From Tellurirhabdus bombi (GTDB taxonomy: Bacteria > Bacteroidota > Bacteroidia > Cytophagales > Spirosomataceae), in assembly GCF_021484805.1 (NCBI RefSeq), contig NZ_CP090557.1:186001-250000 (forward strand): a stretch of 64,000 bases of DNA, given 5' to 3'. This document shows positions 53,787-62,706 of the stretch, in pieces. Below the pieces are notes generated by a model. It saw only the letters and a program-made list of their open reading frames with translations, was not told the DNA's origin and did no database searches. The translations under genes were made by a program, and so were the position numbers. Each line of letters begins with the position of its first letter. Position 1 is the stretch's first letter.

Positions 53787-53929
53787 AAGCAAACGAGCGG
53801 CGCGTCGTGGCGATGCGTTGCAAAGGTAAAGGGTTAAATATTGGTTATCAATAAAAAGTGTAAACTTGCTGTTTCACACACCCTTTTCCTTAGCCCAAAC
53901 GTTTGATTAGAAAAACGACAACCATTCGT

Positions 53930-54436
53930 ATGAAACAAGTCCTAAGCCTGATTGCTTTTCTGATTTTCCTAACCAGTTCATTTGCTTTTGCCCAGAAAAC
54001 ATCACCGCTCAGCCCAAAAATAACCAGCGAAAGCCCGAATAAAGTAATCAAAGTGATTTATGGCCAGCCGTCGAAGCGGAAGCGGCAGATTTTTGGTGCT
54101 ATGGTTCCCTACGGCGAGGTATGGCGGACGGGAGCGAATAATGCTACCCAAATTACCTTTACAAAAGATGTGGTTTTTGGGGATAAAGCCGTGCCAGCAG
54201 GCACCTACACACTATTTACCATTCCGATGGAGAAAGAATGGACGGTCATTCTAAATGGAAAACTAGACCAATGGGGCGCTTTTGATTATGACCGCTATAA
54301 AAATAAAAATGTGGCGCAGGTGAAAGTGCCGGTTGTCCTTAGCAAGCTTCCTCTTGAAAAACTGACCATTACCCCAGGCAACAACGTGCTGGCCATTGCC
54401 TGGGACAAAGTGTCTATTTCTGTTCCTATTCGGTAA
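53930..54436 (+). CDS. Secreted DUF2911 protein
   Basis: The 168-residue protein has a signal peptide (MKQVLSLIAFLIFLTSSFAFAQ) starting at ATG 53930 and a DUF2911 beta-sandwich domain: VIKVIYGQPSKRKRQIFG, PYGEVWRTGANNATQITF, VPAGTYTLFTIP and WTVILNG. The function is unknown. It is divergent from the alpha/beta hydrolase gene. Confidence 0.93.
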   Translation: MKQVLSLIAFLIFLTSSFAFAQKTSPLSPKITSESPNKVIKVIYGQPSKRKRQIFGAMVPYGEVWRTGANNATQITFTKDVVFGDKAVPAGTYTLFTIPMEKEWTVILNGKLDQWGAFDYDRYKNKNVAQVKVPVVLSKLPLEKLTITPGNNVLAIAWDKVSISVPIR

Positions 54437-54489
54437 ACTATTGCTCGTCAGGATTTTTAGCTTCTTTGGTAGCGGTTTTTGCACCCGGT

Positions 54490-54790
54490 ACTAAGGAATT
54501 AATCTAGGCGGTAATTTTTAGCGCATCGGCTTCTGATACTTGTGCCCCACCCCGGTTGGTTTCGCCCACAAACAGCGAACCGTCTTTTCCCACGCCATGC
54601 GCAACACACCTGACTGGGAACTGCTCCGAAAATCAAAGGCAAATTCTGGTATTCACCCGGACCTTTCCGCCGCCGGCAGCGTGCCGAAAACCGCCCGCCT
54701 GATTGGCTGCAAACGGGCCAAAAGCCAGACCAACACTGCCTGCGAATCCGACCCCGGCTACCACGCGGAGTAAGGAAGCATTGTCCAAAT
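54490..54790 (-). pseudogene. Decayed fragment of a sorbosone-dehydrogenase/heme-binding-type gene
   Basis: On the minus strand the frames shift several times, but together spell a family-like C-terminus: GEYQNL, then DFRSSSQSGVLRMAW in a second frame, then GKDGSLFVGETNRGG in a third. The last motif is characteristic of secreted propeller dehydrogenase or heme-binding proteins of the sorbosone dehydrogenase type. Stops and frameshifts make it non-functional, and the 5' part is missing or unreadable. It fills most of the 480 bases between the DUF2911 and DUF1080 genes. Boundaries are approximate. Confidence 0.5.
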
Positions 54791-54918
54791 TAAACCTCAC
54801 AGTTAATTGGAATTTGATCCGGAAAGATACTATTTTTTACCCCGAAAGGTCAAGAAACAGGCAATAGTCCTATATTTGATCCGAGAAAAATGAATATTTT
54901 TAATTTTTTTAATAATTG

Positions 54919-55686
54919 ATGAAAAAGAGAAGCCTTACCCTCGGTTTACTAGCCTGCTCAGCAGGTTTGGCGCTTGCCCAGCCACAGCCTACGAAACAAA
55001 CTCCCGAGTCTACAGAAGTCTGGGAGCCCGTTCCGCGCGTGGTTACTCCAGGCAACCTTTCGCCCAGCACAGCTTCAGGTATGACTGCTCCGTCGGACGC
55101 TATTGTCCTGTTCGACGGCAAAAATCTGGATAGCTGGGTTTCAGCTAAAGACGGATCTGCCGCGAAATGGACGGTTGGCGACGGTGCGATGACCGTTGCC
55201 AAAGGAGCTGGCGACGTTCGTACCAAGCAGGAGTTTGAAGATTACCAACTCCACATCGAATTCCGGACGCCTGCGCAGGTAGAAGGCACGGGTCAGGGAC
55301 GCGGAAACAGCGGTATTTTCATGCAGGGCCGCTATGAACTCCAGGTGCTGGACAGCTACAACAACCGCACGTATTCCAATGGACAGGCAGGTTCGATTTA
55401 CAAGCAATCGATGCCCATGGTGAATGTTAGCCGTAAGCCGGGTGAGTGGCAAACCTACGACGTTATCTACACGGCGCCGCGCTTTAACAAAGATGGCCAG
55501 ATGCTGTTCCCCCCTTACATCACTGTTATTCACAATGGAGTAATTGTGCAGAACCATACCGCGATTCGGGGAACGACTCCTTACGTAGGATTACCGATGG
55601 TGCAGCCGCACGGAAAAGGCCCCATCCAATTGCAGGATCACAACAATCCGACAAGCTACCGCAACATCTGGATCCGGGAAATTTAA
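54919..55686 (+). CDS. Secreted DUF1080 protein (3-keto-disaccharide hydrolase-like)
   Basis: The 255-residue protein has a signal peptide (LTLGLLACSAGLALAQP) and one DUF1080 concanavalin-like domain: IVLFDGKNLDSWVSAKDGS, FEDYQLHIEFRTP, GNSGIFMQGRYELQVLDSY, then GPIQLQDHNNPTSYRNIWIR. Pfam names the family 3-keto-disaccharide hydrolase; some members act on 3-keto-glycosides. TTG 54916 precedes the chosen ATG. A second DUF1080 gene lies at 62707. Confidence 0.92.
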   Translation: MKKRSLTLGLLACSAGLALAQPQPTKQTPESTEVWEPVPRVVTPGNLSPSTASGMTAPSDAIVLFDGKNLDSWVSAKDGSAAKWTVGDGAMTVAKGAGDVRTKQEFEDYQLHIEFRTPAQVEGTGQGRGNSGIFMQGRYELQVLDSYNNRTYSNGQAGSIYKQSMPMVNVSRKPGEWQTYDVIYTAPRFNKDGQMLFPPYITVIHNGVIVQNHTAIRGTTPYVGLPMVQPHGKGPIQLQDHNNPTSYRNIWIREI

Positions 55687-55707
55687 GATTTCCTTTGCTC
55701 TACCTTG

Positions 55708-55737
55708 GCCCCGGCGCATCTGCGTTGGGGCTTTTTA
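55708..55737 (+). terminator. Intrinsic terminator after the first DUF1080 gene
   Basis: A stem starting gcccc and closing ggggc, with G-U pairs inside and a tiny loop, ends in ctttttattt. Confidence 0.75.
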
Positions 55738-55808
55738 TTTAGACTAATAATTAAGTTTCTAACGTTTCTTTGCCATTTTGCGAAGAATTTCAGAAACTCA
55801 ATTTTTCC

Positions 55809-56693
55809 ATGCGATACCTCTTGCTACTGGTTTGCTGCTGCTGCGCCTTTGTGACGGACAAACCCGCCTATCTGCTCTACAATCAAAAACTTAAGCCCAC
55901 TTCATACCAGAAATTACTAAAAGAAGCTTCTGGGGCTGATATTGTCTTTTTTGGCGAATTACACAACAATCCCATTTGCCATTGGCTCGAACTGCAAATG
56001 GCGAAAGACCTGCACAGCGCCAAAAAACAGAACCTGATTTACGGCGCGGAGATGTTCGAAACTGATAACCAGGCGGCCTTGGACGATTATTTATCCGGTA
56101 AATCCGATGCCGGTCAGTTTAAGAAAGACGCCCGTTTGTGGAATAACTACAATACGGATTACAAGCCTATTGTCGAATTTGCCAAGAGAGAACGCATTCC
56201 TTTCATTGCGACCAATATCCCGCGCCGATACGCTAGCGCTGTGGCCCGCAAAGGGCTGGCTTCGCTCGATACGTTGTCAGCTACTGATAAAGCGTTTATT
56301 GCCCCGCTCCCGCTGACGGTTAATTTGGAATTGCCCGGTTACAAAGCCATGCTGGACATGATGAAAGACCACGGCGGCACGGGTCCAACAGGGACCAACA
56401 GCTCCGAAACTGCCGCTAACTTCGCCCGCGCTCAAGCCATCAAAGATGCGACCATGGCCGACCGCATCCTGAAAGCCTGGACTCCCGGCAAAACCCTGCT
56501 GCACTTCAACGGCGATTATCACTCGAAAAACTTCGAAGGAATTGTCTGGTATTTAAAGCAGAAAAATCCGGCTCTGAAGATTGTCACGCTTTCTTCCATT
56601 GAATTGGTGGACATTACTAAACCCGATAAATCCAATGAAAATCTAGCCGATTTTATCTTGTCTATCCCGGCGGATATGACCAAAACGTATTAA
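55809..56693 (+). CDS. ChaN-like putative haem/iron-regulated protein
   Basis: The 294-residue protein starts at ATG 55809 with a short hydrophobic leader rich in Cys (LLLLVCCCCAF), possibly a lipoprotein signal. The ChaN/DUF399 domain follows: ADIVFFGELHNNPICHWLEL, NLIYGAEMFETDNQAALDDY, RERIPFIATNIPRRYA and LLHFNGDYHSKNFEGIVWYL. ChaN proteins bind haem and are linked to iron uptake; here no haem receptor gene is nearby. Confidence 0.9.
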   Translation: MRYLLLLVCCCCAFVTDKPAYLLYNQKLKPTSYQKLLKEASGADIVFFGELHNNPICHWLELQMAKDLHSAKKQNLIYGAEMFETDNQAALDDYLSGKSDAGQFKKDARLWNNYNTDYKPIVEFAKRERIPFIATNIPRRYASAVARKGLASLDTLSATDKAFIAPLPLTVNLELPGYKAMLDMMKDHGGTGPTGTNSSETAANFARAQAIKDATMADRILKAWTPGKTLLHFNGDYHSKNFEGIVWYLKQKNPALKIVTLSSIELVDITKPDKSNENLADFILSIPADMTKTY

Positions 56694-56738
56694 TTGAACA
56701 GCGCCGAGGTTGGCATAAGCTCCTTACCTTGGCCACTA

Positions 56739-57503
56739 TCACGGGTTGGCCAGCCGCTTTCTTCCCCACCAATTCTGCACCATCGATACGACCAGTAGTA
56801 ATCCGATCAGACAGATGACCACCAGAAAGGCAAACATGGGATTAAAGTGAATGGCCAGCAGTTTATCCGCCCAGGTAACAAATAGAATGGCCAACAGGGA
56901 CAAGGCCAGTACGGCTTTGTCCAATACTGCCAGTAAGCTGTTGGTAAGGATATTGCCGTAAATCAACAAAAAACCAATTGTTGCCGGAATAACCGTCAGC
57001 GGTGCGTTGTAGCGAGCCGTAACCGTAGCGATTAAGGCCAACCCAATGGTGGCTACTGGTAGCCACTGGTTAGGAAATAACTGGTTCGTACGAGGTGGTT
57101 GGTTTTCCCGCTCGCCTTCGGGCAAAATAAAGACTTTCAGCGTGTTCCACTCGTAGAGCAACACGAGCACATTCAACAGCACAAAAACCGCATCGACATA
57201 CGGCGTGCCCTGCCAGCGCTGCGAAATGGTTACGGCCAGAATACTTATATTGACGGGCATCAGCATGACCAGACCGAGCAGGCTATACCGCTGGGAAAGA
57301 ATCAAGGCCCCCGTCATTACCTGCGAGAAGGCGATAAAAATGGCAAAGTCCCGCAGGCCATAAGGAGCCAGATCATTGATGAGATCGGGCGGGCCGATGA
57401 GCTGCCCGAACTTACCACCCGTCAGTTTACACAAACCAGAGGATAGGAAAATATAGCCTAAAAACAGGCGTGTCAGCAGGGCGTAAAAGTCTTTGCGGGG
57501 CAT
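56739..57503 (-). CDS. DoxX-like polytopic membrane protein
   Basis: The 254-residue protein has about seven helices. The first part, LLTRLFLGYIFLSSGLCKLTGG, and the later FAIFIAFSQVMTGALIL resemble the DoxX/MauE membrane fold. The second half is less conserved. DoxX proteins are linked to quinone or thiol redox chemistry in some bacteria, but no function can be given here. I start at ATG 57503; the frame's TTG is three codons upstream. Confidence 0.75.
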   Translation of the reverse strand: MPRKDFYALLTRLFLGYIFLSSGLCKLTGGKFGQLIGPPDLINDLAPYGLRDFAIFIAFSQVMTGALILSQRYSLLGLVMLMPVNISILAVTISQRWQGTPYVDAVFVLLNVLVLLYEWNTLKVFILPEGERENQPPRTNQLFPNQWLPVATIGLALIATVTARYNAPLTVIPATIGFLLIYGNILTNSLLAVLDKAVLALSLLAILFVTWADKLLAIHFNPMFAFLVVICLIGLLLVVSMVQNWWGRKRLANP

Positions 57504-57609
57504 AACCAACAAGTTTTTACAAAATTTTCATTTTTATCGACCAAGCGCTACTTAAAATCCATGAGTGGTCAACTTTGGCAATGTTCTAAACTTTAGTAAA
57601 GTTTGCACC

Positions 57610-58839
57610 ATGCTTCGCGACCGCCGCCTTCTGTTGATTTATACGATTGTTCTGATTGACGTTATTGTCGGTTCCGCCATCGCTCCGATTCTACCCGATT
57701 TTGTGAAAGGCCTGGAGAAGCCACAAATCTGGCTGGCGGTAGGAACCGCCCTGTTCCTGGGGATGCAGTTGTTTTCGGCCCCTTTAGTCGGGAAATTATC
57801 CGACAGCCTGGGTCGTTTGCCTATTTTCCGATCCTCGGCGATCGGGACTTTTCTGGCCAATGTGCTATTGCTTCCCGTGCGGTCATGGGGCTTCTTTGGC
57901 AACCGGGTTAGTGATGGCATCACCAATGGTATGTACGCGACTGTTCGCTCTGCCATTACCGATATTTCGCCCAAAGACCAGCTGTTCCGCAACATGGGCA
58001 TCGAAGGCACGATTGTGTCACTGGGCTTTGTTTTGGGGCCTATGACATCGGGGCTGCTCCTAACCACTTTTGACGCTACCGGAGCCGATCAGGCCGCGCT
58101 TGTCGTCCAGATGGCAGTAATTCTATCGGGCCTGAATATTCTGCTTACTTTTTTGCTGAAAGAAACTCACACCAACCGCGCAGTGCTGGATAAAGAACAG
58201 CTACGCCGGGAAGTGATAAGCTCTTTAAATGTCACCACACTCTGGAAGCGGTTGAAAGAGAAGGACCGGGCTAAACCTGGCTTGCTCATTCTGGTTGTGA
58301 TGCAGAATTTTCTGATGATGGCCCAGGGCTATTACAACTACTTTGTCACTTTTGCCAGCCTTGGTTCCCTGAAGCTGGATGCCCGGGGGCTGTCCTATTA
58401 TTTCATGTTTTTCGGGATATTGAGCTTGTTCATCAACTTCATTTTTTATACTTACCTTGTTCAGCGCATCAACCAACGACGCTGGGCGATTACGTTCGCT
58501 CTGACGGGCGTTCTGATTCACATCGCCTACGCAAATGTCGGCACTTCACTGGTTTGGCTTTACTCGGTTACGGTAATCGACTGCCTGACTATTTCGCTTA
58601 TCTGGGGTTTGCTGGAAGGCTTACTGGCGCACCTGACTTCGGAAGAAGACCGGGGCGAAATTTTCGGCATTAATCAGGCTTTAAACGGCTTGGCCAGCTT
58701 TTTCACAACGGTTGTTTTCGGCGTATTATCCTTAATCGATTTGCGACTTCCTTTCTATTGGTTTGCCGTTTGTATGGGAATGGTTAGCTGGCTGGCCTGG
58801 ACCCGTTTTGGCAATAAAAGCAAGCCCCATGCTGTCTGA
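57610..58839 (+). CDS. MFS transporter, TetA-like
   Basis: The 409-residue protein has 12 helices. The loop 2-3 signature is GKLSDSLGRLPIF and the motif C-like region reads LGFVLGPMTSGLLL, both as in the drug:H+ antiporter (TCR/Tet) group. The substrate is unknown. I start at ATG 57610 (MLRDRRLLLIY); the frame extends to 57565. Its 3' end overlaps the kptA start by 11 bases. Confidence 0.88.
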   Translation: MLRDRRLLLIYTIVLIDVIVGSAIAPILPDFVKGLEKPQIWLAVGTALFLGMQLFSAPLVGKLSDSLGRLPIFRSSAIGTFLANVLLLPVRSWGFFGNRVSDGITNGMYATVRSAITDISPKDQLFRNMGIEGTIVSLGFVLGPMTSGLLLTTFDATGADQAALVVQMAVILSGLNILLTFLLKETHTNRAVLDKEQLRREVISSLNVTTLWKRLKEKDRAKPGLLILVVMQNFLMMAQGYYNYFVTFASLGSLKLDARGLSYYFMFFGILSLFINFIFYTYLVQRINQRRWAITFALTGVLIHIAYANVGTSLVWLYSVTVIDCLTISLIWGLLEGLLAHLTSEEDRGEIFGINQALNGLASFFTTVVFGVLSLIDLRLPFYWFAVCMGMVSWLAWTRFGNKSKPHAV

Positions 58840-59383
58840 AAAAGAGACCACACGCCTGAGCAAAGTGTTAAGCCTGATTTTGCGGCACAGACCGGCCTTT
58901 GCCGATATTACGCTGGATGCCAATGGCTGGGCCGACGTACCTCTCCTGCTGCGTAATCTACAGGAGAAAGGTTACCGAATTGATTTTGACATCTTAAAAC
59001 ACATCGTCGCGACCAACAGCAAACAGCGTTTCTCGCTCTCCGAGGATTTAGGCCGCATTCGGGCCAACCAGGGCCATTCGGTTGTGATTGATCTGGACTT
59101 ACAGGCCGCCGAACCTCCCCACGTACTTTACCACGGTACGGCGGCGCGGTTCATGAAAACGATCCAGCACGAAGGCCTCAAAAAAATGGGTCGCCACCAC
59201 GTTCATCTTAGCCGGGATGTGGAAACGGCCCGCGCTGTGGGCACCCGCCATGGCGTACCGGTTATCCTGGAAGTAGCCGCCAGCCGGATGCACCAGGATG
59301 GCTACCCGTTCTTTATTTCAGCTAATGGTGTATGGCTCACTGATCGCGTTCCGGCCAAATACCTCCGCAAATTAGCTTTCTAA
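58829..59383 (+). CDS. kptA: RNA 2'-phosphotransferase Tpt1/KptA
   Basis: KptA transfers a 2'-phosphate from RNA to NAD+. The 184-residue protein carries the full family signature: LSKVLSLILRHRP, KQRFSLSEDLGRIRANQGHS, LYHGTAARF, HHVHLSRDVETA and GVWLTDRVP. The Arg-His-Arg-Arg residues used for catalysis appear intact. In eukaryotes it finishes tRNA splicing; bacteria lack that pathway, so the natural substrate here is unknown. It starts inside the MFS gene (ATG 58829), giving translational coupling. Confidence 0.94.
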   Translation: MLSEKETTRLSKVLSLILRHRPAFADITLDANGWADVPLLLRNLQEKGYRIDFDILKHIVATNSKQRFSLSEDLGRIRANQGHSVVIDLDLQAAEPPHVLYHGTAARFMKTIQHEGLKKMGRHHVHLSRDVETARAVGTRHGVPVILEVAASRMHQDGYPFFISANGVWLTDRVPAKYLRKLAF

Positions 59384-59500
59384 CCACGCCCTTAATTCCT
59401 CAACTGACAGGCGGCGTTTCTTCCCAATTTATCCCTAACTTTCATCCAACACCGACCCATCTTGCGTCGTTATATTGGTATAAGACGAAGCACACGCATC

Positions 59501-60070
59501 ATGCAGGATATAGAACCTTTTTACAACTGGGAAAAATACTACGTAGCCGCCGATGATCCGAATTCCCCGTTCTACGGCCAGGAGTATAATATAACCCAGT
59601 ATACCAATACCATTTATGGTTATTACATTCATCCACTTTGGGACGAAATAGGCTCCGAAACCTTATACGTCAAGATTCTTTTTGCCGATTATGAACGACA
59701 GTTTGTAATTATTGAGCTGTTTGGTGAGTGGAATGATACGCTCCACAACGACATTATGTATCTGAAGCGGCAGGTTATTGATCCCCTCGTGGACAAGTCC
59801 ATCAATAAATTCATTATCATCGGCGAAAACATCCTGAACTTCCACGGCTCCGACGACAGCTATTACGAAGAATGGTTTGAGGATGTAGAAGATGGCTGGA
59901 TTGCCGCGGTCAACTTCCGGGATTTTGTGGAACGCGAATGGAAACGTTACCGCCTGGATTACTACATGAACTTTGGCGGGACGCTGGACGAAATTGATAG
60001 CTGGCGTACTATGAAACCGCTGCCTCTGTTCGATCTGGTTAATAGTTTAATTGTAAGGCGTTTAGGGTAA
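59501..60070 (+). CDS. Conserved hypothetical cytoplasmic protein, acidic and Tyr/Trp-rich
   Basis: I do not recognise this 189-residue protein. It starts MQDIEPFYNWEKYYVAADDP; the frame extends to TTG 59462. It has no signal or membrane segment, many acidic and aromatic residues (YYEEWFEDVEDGWIAAV), and a central alpha/beta pattern (VKILFADYERQFVIIELFGEW, FIIIGENILNFHGSDD). The composition suggests a folded soluble protein. Confidence 0.72.
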   Translation: MQDIEPFYNWEKYYVAADDPNSPFYGQEYNITQYTNTIYGYYIHPLWDEIGSETLYVKILFADYERQFVIIELFGEWNDTLHNDIMYLKRQVIDPLVDKSINKFIIIGENILNFHGSDDSYYEEWFEDVEDGWIAAVNFRDFVEREWKRYRLDYYMNFGGTLDEIDSWRTMKPLPLFDLVNSLIVRRLG

Positions 60071-60165
60071 AAATCCTGCCCAAGACGCCCGATTCGAAGC
60101 AAGCAAGCCAAAACCTTTTCTACCAGCGTCGGTTATTAATAGTACAACGTAATTGAACAACCCTT

Positions 60166-60654
60166 ATGAATTCGAACGTATTTCACGATAGTCGGGAAGC
60201 GGGTCTGATGGATCCTTCCCACGCTGATGATAAATTTGGTATGGACCAGGCTGAAACCAATATGGTTAAACTGGTAGACGGTAAGCTGGTTTCAACAGCC
60301 AACACAGAAAGCATTGCTCCTGATTCTTTGCAGGATCATTATACCAATGACGAAGAACAAGGCTTGAATACGCCAGAAAGAATGGCTCACGACCGCATGG
60401 ATGCAAAAAGTGAATTTAATCTGGCCTCGCAAGCTGACGTACCGGAAAATCAGGACCCAACTAGCGAGATGATTCCGCCATCAATTCCAGATCCAAACAA
60501 TCCTGTACCGGCTGCACCGGAGACTCCAACGCCTCCTACACCAGGTCCAGTAAGCCCTGAAATCCCTGAATTACCATCGACACCCCAGCCGGCAAATCCC
60601 GAAATTACGGATCCAACCCAGCCGGGACGGTCACACGAAGTAAATAACTCTTAA
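60166..60654 (+). CDS. Acidic, proline-rich disordered protein
   Basis: The 162-residue protein has no recognised domain. The first half is hydrophilic (KFGMDQAETNMVKLVDGK, DHYTNDEEQGLNTPERMAH). The second half, from about residue 95, is a proline-rich acidic tract (PSIPDPNNPVPAAPETPTPP) that should be unfolded. It is 12 bases before a similar low-complexity gene. Such hydrophilin-like proteins often serve desiccation or osmotic stress; that is an inference from composition. Confidence 0.65.
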   Translation: MNSNVFHDSREAGLMDPSHADDKFGMDQAETNMVKLVDGKLVSTANTESIAPDSLQDHYTNDEEQGLNTPERMAHDRMDAKSEFNLASQADVPENQDPTSEMIPPSIPDPNNPVPAAPETPTPPTPGPVSPEIPELPSTPQPANPEITDPTQPGRSHEVNNS

Positions 60655-60666
60655 GCTATAAGCGAC

Positions 60667-61044
60667 ATGGAAGAAAATCCTAAAGACAAGGCTCAGCCGG
60701 AGGAAACTTCGTCGCAAACGTCTAATCACGCTCAGATGCAGGCAGGCCCTAAAACGGATTCTGGCAACGCTGACGAAGGAATGGTTGATGGCCCAGCAAC
60801 GGGTCCCTCAGCCCGCCCTTACGATGTCAGTGAAAACGACGATGATTCATACCAAGCCACGGAACGCCCGGAGGAAGCCCAGGAAATGGCTTCTCAGCCC
60901 CGGGAATCAATGGATGAAAGCTCCGTGAAAAAGCAGCCAATGCAGGAAAGCACGCCGAACGATTCTCCATCGGACGCTAAATCGACGGATCAACTGGATT
61001 TGAAATACAACGATCCAGAGGCTGCTCGCCAGGATGTTATTTGA
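60667..61044 (+). CDS. Acidic disordered (hydrophilin-like) protein
   Basis: The 125-residue protein is almost entirely Glu, Asp, Ser, Gln, Pro, Asn and Thr, with no hydrophobic core (DDDSYQATERPEEAQEMASQ). No family is recognised. It follows the previous disordered protein in an apparent two-gene operon and is closed by two tandem hairpins. Confidence 0.62.
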   Translation: MEENPKDKAQPEETSSQTSNHAQMQAGPKTDSGNADEGMVDGPATGPSARPYDVSENDDDSYQATERPEEAQEMASQPRESMDESSVKKQPMQESTPNDSPSDAKSTDQLDLKYNDPEAARQDVI

Positions 61045-61075
61045 GTTTAATTAACTTAGATTTATCTGTGAATAG

Positions 61076-61100
61076 GTGTAAACAGCGAACCTGTTTACAC
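61076..61100 (+). other. Hairpin preceding the terminator
   Basis: A 10-bp perfect inverted repeat (gtgtaaacag with ctgtttacac) with a 5-base loop and no T run lies 23 bases before the next hairpin. Confidence 0.6.
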
Positions 61101-61122
61101 TATCAATAATTTATCATTCTTC

Positions 61123-61152
61123 AAAAACCGGATTCACAGTCCGGTTTTTTTT
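61123..61152 (+). terminator. Intrinsic terminator of the disordered-protein operon
   Basis: A 10-bp stem (aaaaaccgga with tccggttttt) with a 7-base loop ends in a T run. Confidence 0.88.
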
Positions 61153-61230
61153 ATGGATTAAAGGACACTATATATTTTATAAAATTTTTAAAAAGCCTAT
61201 CTTTCGCTTAGAAATCCTTACCTAATTCCT

Positions 61231-62691
61231 ATGTGCGACAAGCCAATGCCTTCTTCAAAATCTCTTTCTGACGAACCATCAACTCCGCGTCCAACGACCT
61301 CCCAATCAGTTGCCCGACGTAACTTTTTAAAGACACTGGGTCTTACGGCAGCAGCGTCCGCCACGGTACCGTCGGTCCTGGCGGGAAGCCACGAAGCGCC
61401 GGTATATCTCAACCTAATTCGGAGCCACAACAGCACGGCAGCCAATGAACGCATTCGCCTGGCCCTAATCGGAACGGGTGGAATGGGAATCGGCGATGCC
61501 CAAACGGCACTCATGTTTGAGAACGTTGAGCTGGTAGCTGCCTGTGACTTATACGATGGCCGCCTGCGCCGCGCCAAAGAGCTCTGGGGCGATCAGTTGA
61601 TGACAACCCGAGACTACCGGCAGGTCATCGAACGCTCTGACGTTGACGCCATCATCAACGGTACGACCGACCACTGGCACGAAAAAATCTCAACGGATGC
61701 CATGCGGAAAGGCAAGCACGTTTACTGCGAAAAGCCGATGGTTCAGAAGTTTGAAGATGGCCACACCCTGATTAAAGTTGCCAAAGAAACAGGCAAAATT
61801 TTTCAGGTTGGTAGCCAGTTTGCCAGTTCCATTATTGTTGCCAAAGCCCGTGAACTGCTCAAAGCCGGTGAGATTGGCGAACTCGTTTTTGCTGAAGCGC
61901 AGTATGACCGCCACAGTGCGATGGGCGCCTGGCAATATTCCATTCCGCCGGATGCTTCGCCACAAACGGTTGACTGGGATACTTACCTAGGCAGTGCTCC
62001 GAAACGTTCGTGGGACCCGCTGCGTTTCTTCCGCTGGCGGAACTACCAGGATTACGGCACGGGGGTAGCTGGCGATTTATACGTCCACCTGCTAACATCC
62101 CTGCATACAATTACGGGTTCCAAAGGCCCAAACCGCATCATATCGAGCGGTGGCCTGCGTTATTGGAAAGACGGACGCGACGTACCTGATATTCACCTGG
62201 CGATTTACGATTATCCCAAAACGGCGGAACATCCGGAATTTAACCTCACTACGCGCTCCAACTTCGTAGACGGCGGCGGCGGTGGCTACCTCGTGCGCCT
62301 GGTAGGAACTGAAGGTGACTTATCGCTGGGCATGGACTCCCTGGTGATGCACAAAAACAAATTCCCGAAAGCGCCGGGTCTGTCGATTGACAATTTCCCC
62401 AAAGATCAGAAAGAAGCGTATTTGACGGAATACAATAAAAAATACCCCAATCTACCCGAAATGGAAGCGCCCCGGGAATACGTATTTAAAATGCCAAAAG
62501 ATTACAAAGGCGACCGATACGAACACTTCCGGAATTTCTTCACGTCGATTCGCGAAAATAAACCAAGTGTAGAAGATGCTACTTTCGGCTTACGTGCCTG
62601 TGGCCCAACGCAGTGTGGAAATATTAGCCTCTTCAAAAAACAGGTTGTTAATTGGGATCCAGTTAACATGAAAATTATAAATGTCACCTAG
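61231..62691 (+). CDS. Tat-exported Gfo/Idh/MocA family oxidoreductase
   Basis: The 486-residue protein carries a twin-arginine signal (SVARRNFLKTLGLTAAASA, Arg pair at 29-30), so it is likely exported folded with its NAD(P). The Rossmann motif is IGTGGMGIGD (80-89) and the catalytic-type motif is YCEKPM with K168. Members oxidise or rearrange sugars; several form 3-keto sugars. It lies 15 bases before a DUF1080 gene, a pairing that suggests 3-keto-glycoside handling in the periplasm. Confidence 0.93.
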   Translation: MCDKPMPSSKSLSDEPSTPRPTTSQSVARRNFLKTLGLTAAASATVPSVLAGSHEAPVYLNLIRSHNSTAANERIRLALIGTGGMGIGDAQTALMFENVELVAACDLYDGRLRRAKELWGDQLMTTRDYRQVIERSDVDAIINGTTDHWHEKISTDAMRKGKHVYCEKPMVQKFEDGHTLIKVAKETGKIFQVGSQFASSIIVAKARELLKAGEIGELVFAEAQYDRHSAMGAWQYSIPPDASPQTVDWDTYLGSAPKRSWDPLRFFRWRNYQDYGTGVAGDLYVHLLTSLHTITGSKGPNRIISSGGLRYWKDGRDVPDIHLAIYDYPKTAEHPEFNLTTRSNFVDGGGGGYLVRLVGTEGDLSLGMDSLVMHKNKFPKAPGLSIDNFPKDQKEAYLTEYNKKYPNLPEMEAPREYVFKMPKDYKGDRYEHFRNFFTSIRENKPSVEDATFGLRACGPTQCGNISLFKKQVVNWDPVNMKIINVT

Positions 62692-62706
62692 ACGGTTCTG
62701 AAAATC

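Noticed and set aside
54540-54773. Plus-strand open frame between DUF2911 and DUF1080
   Set aside because: The minus strand carries recognisable fragments of a decayed gene here, so the plus frame is a by-product.
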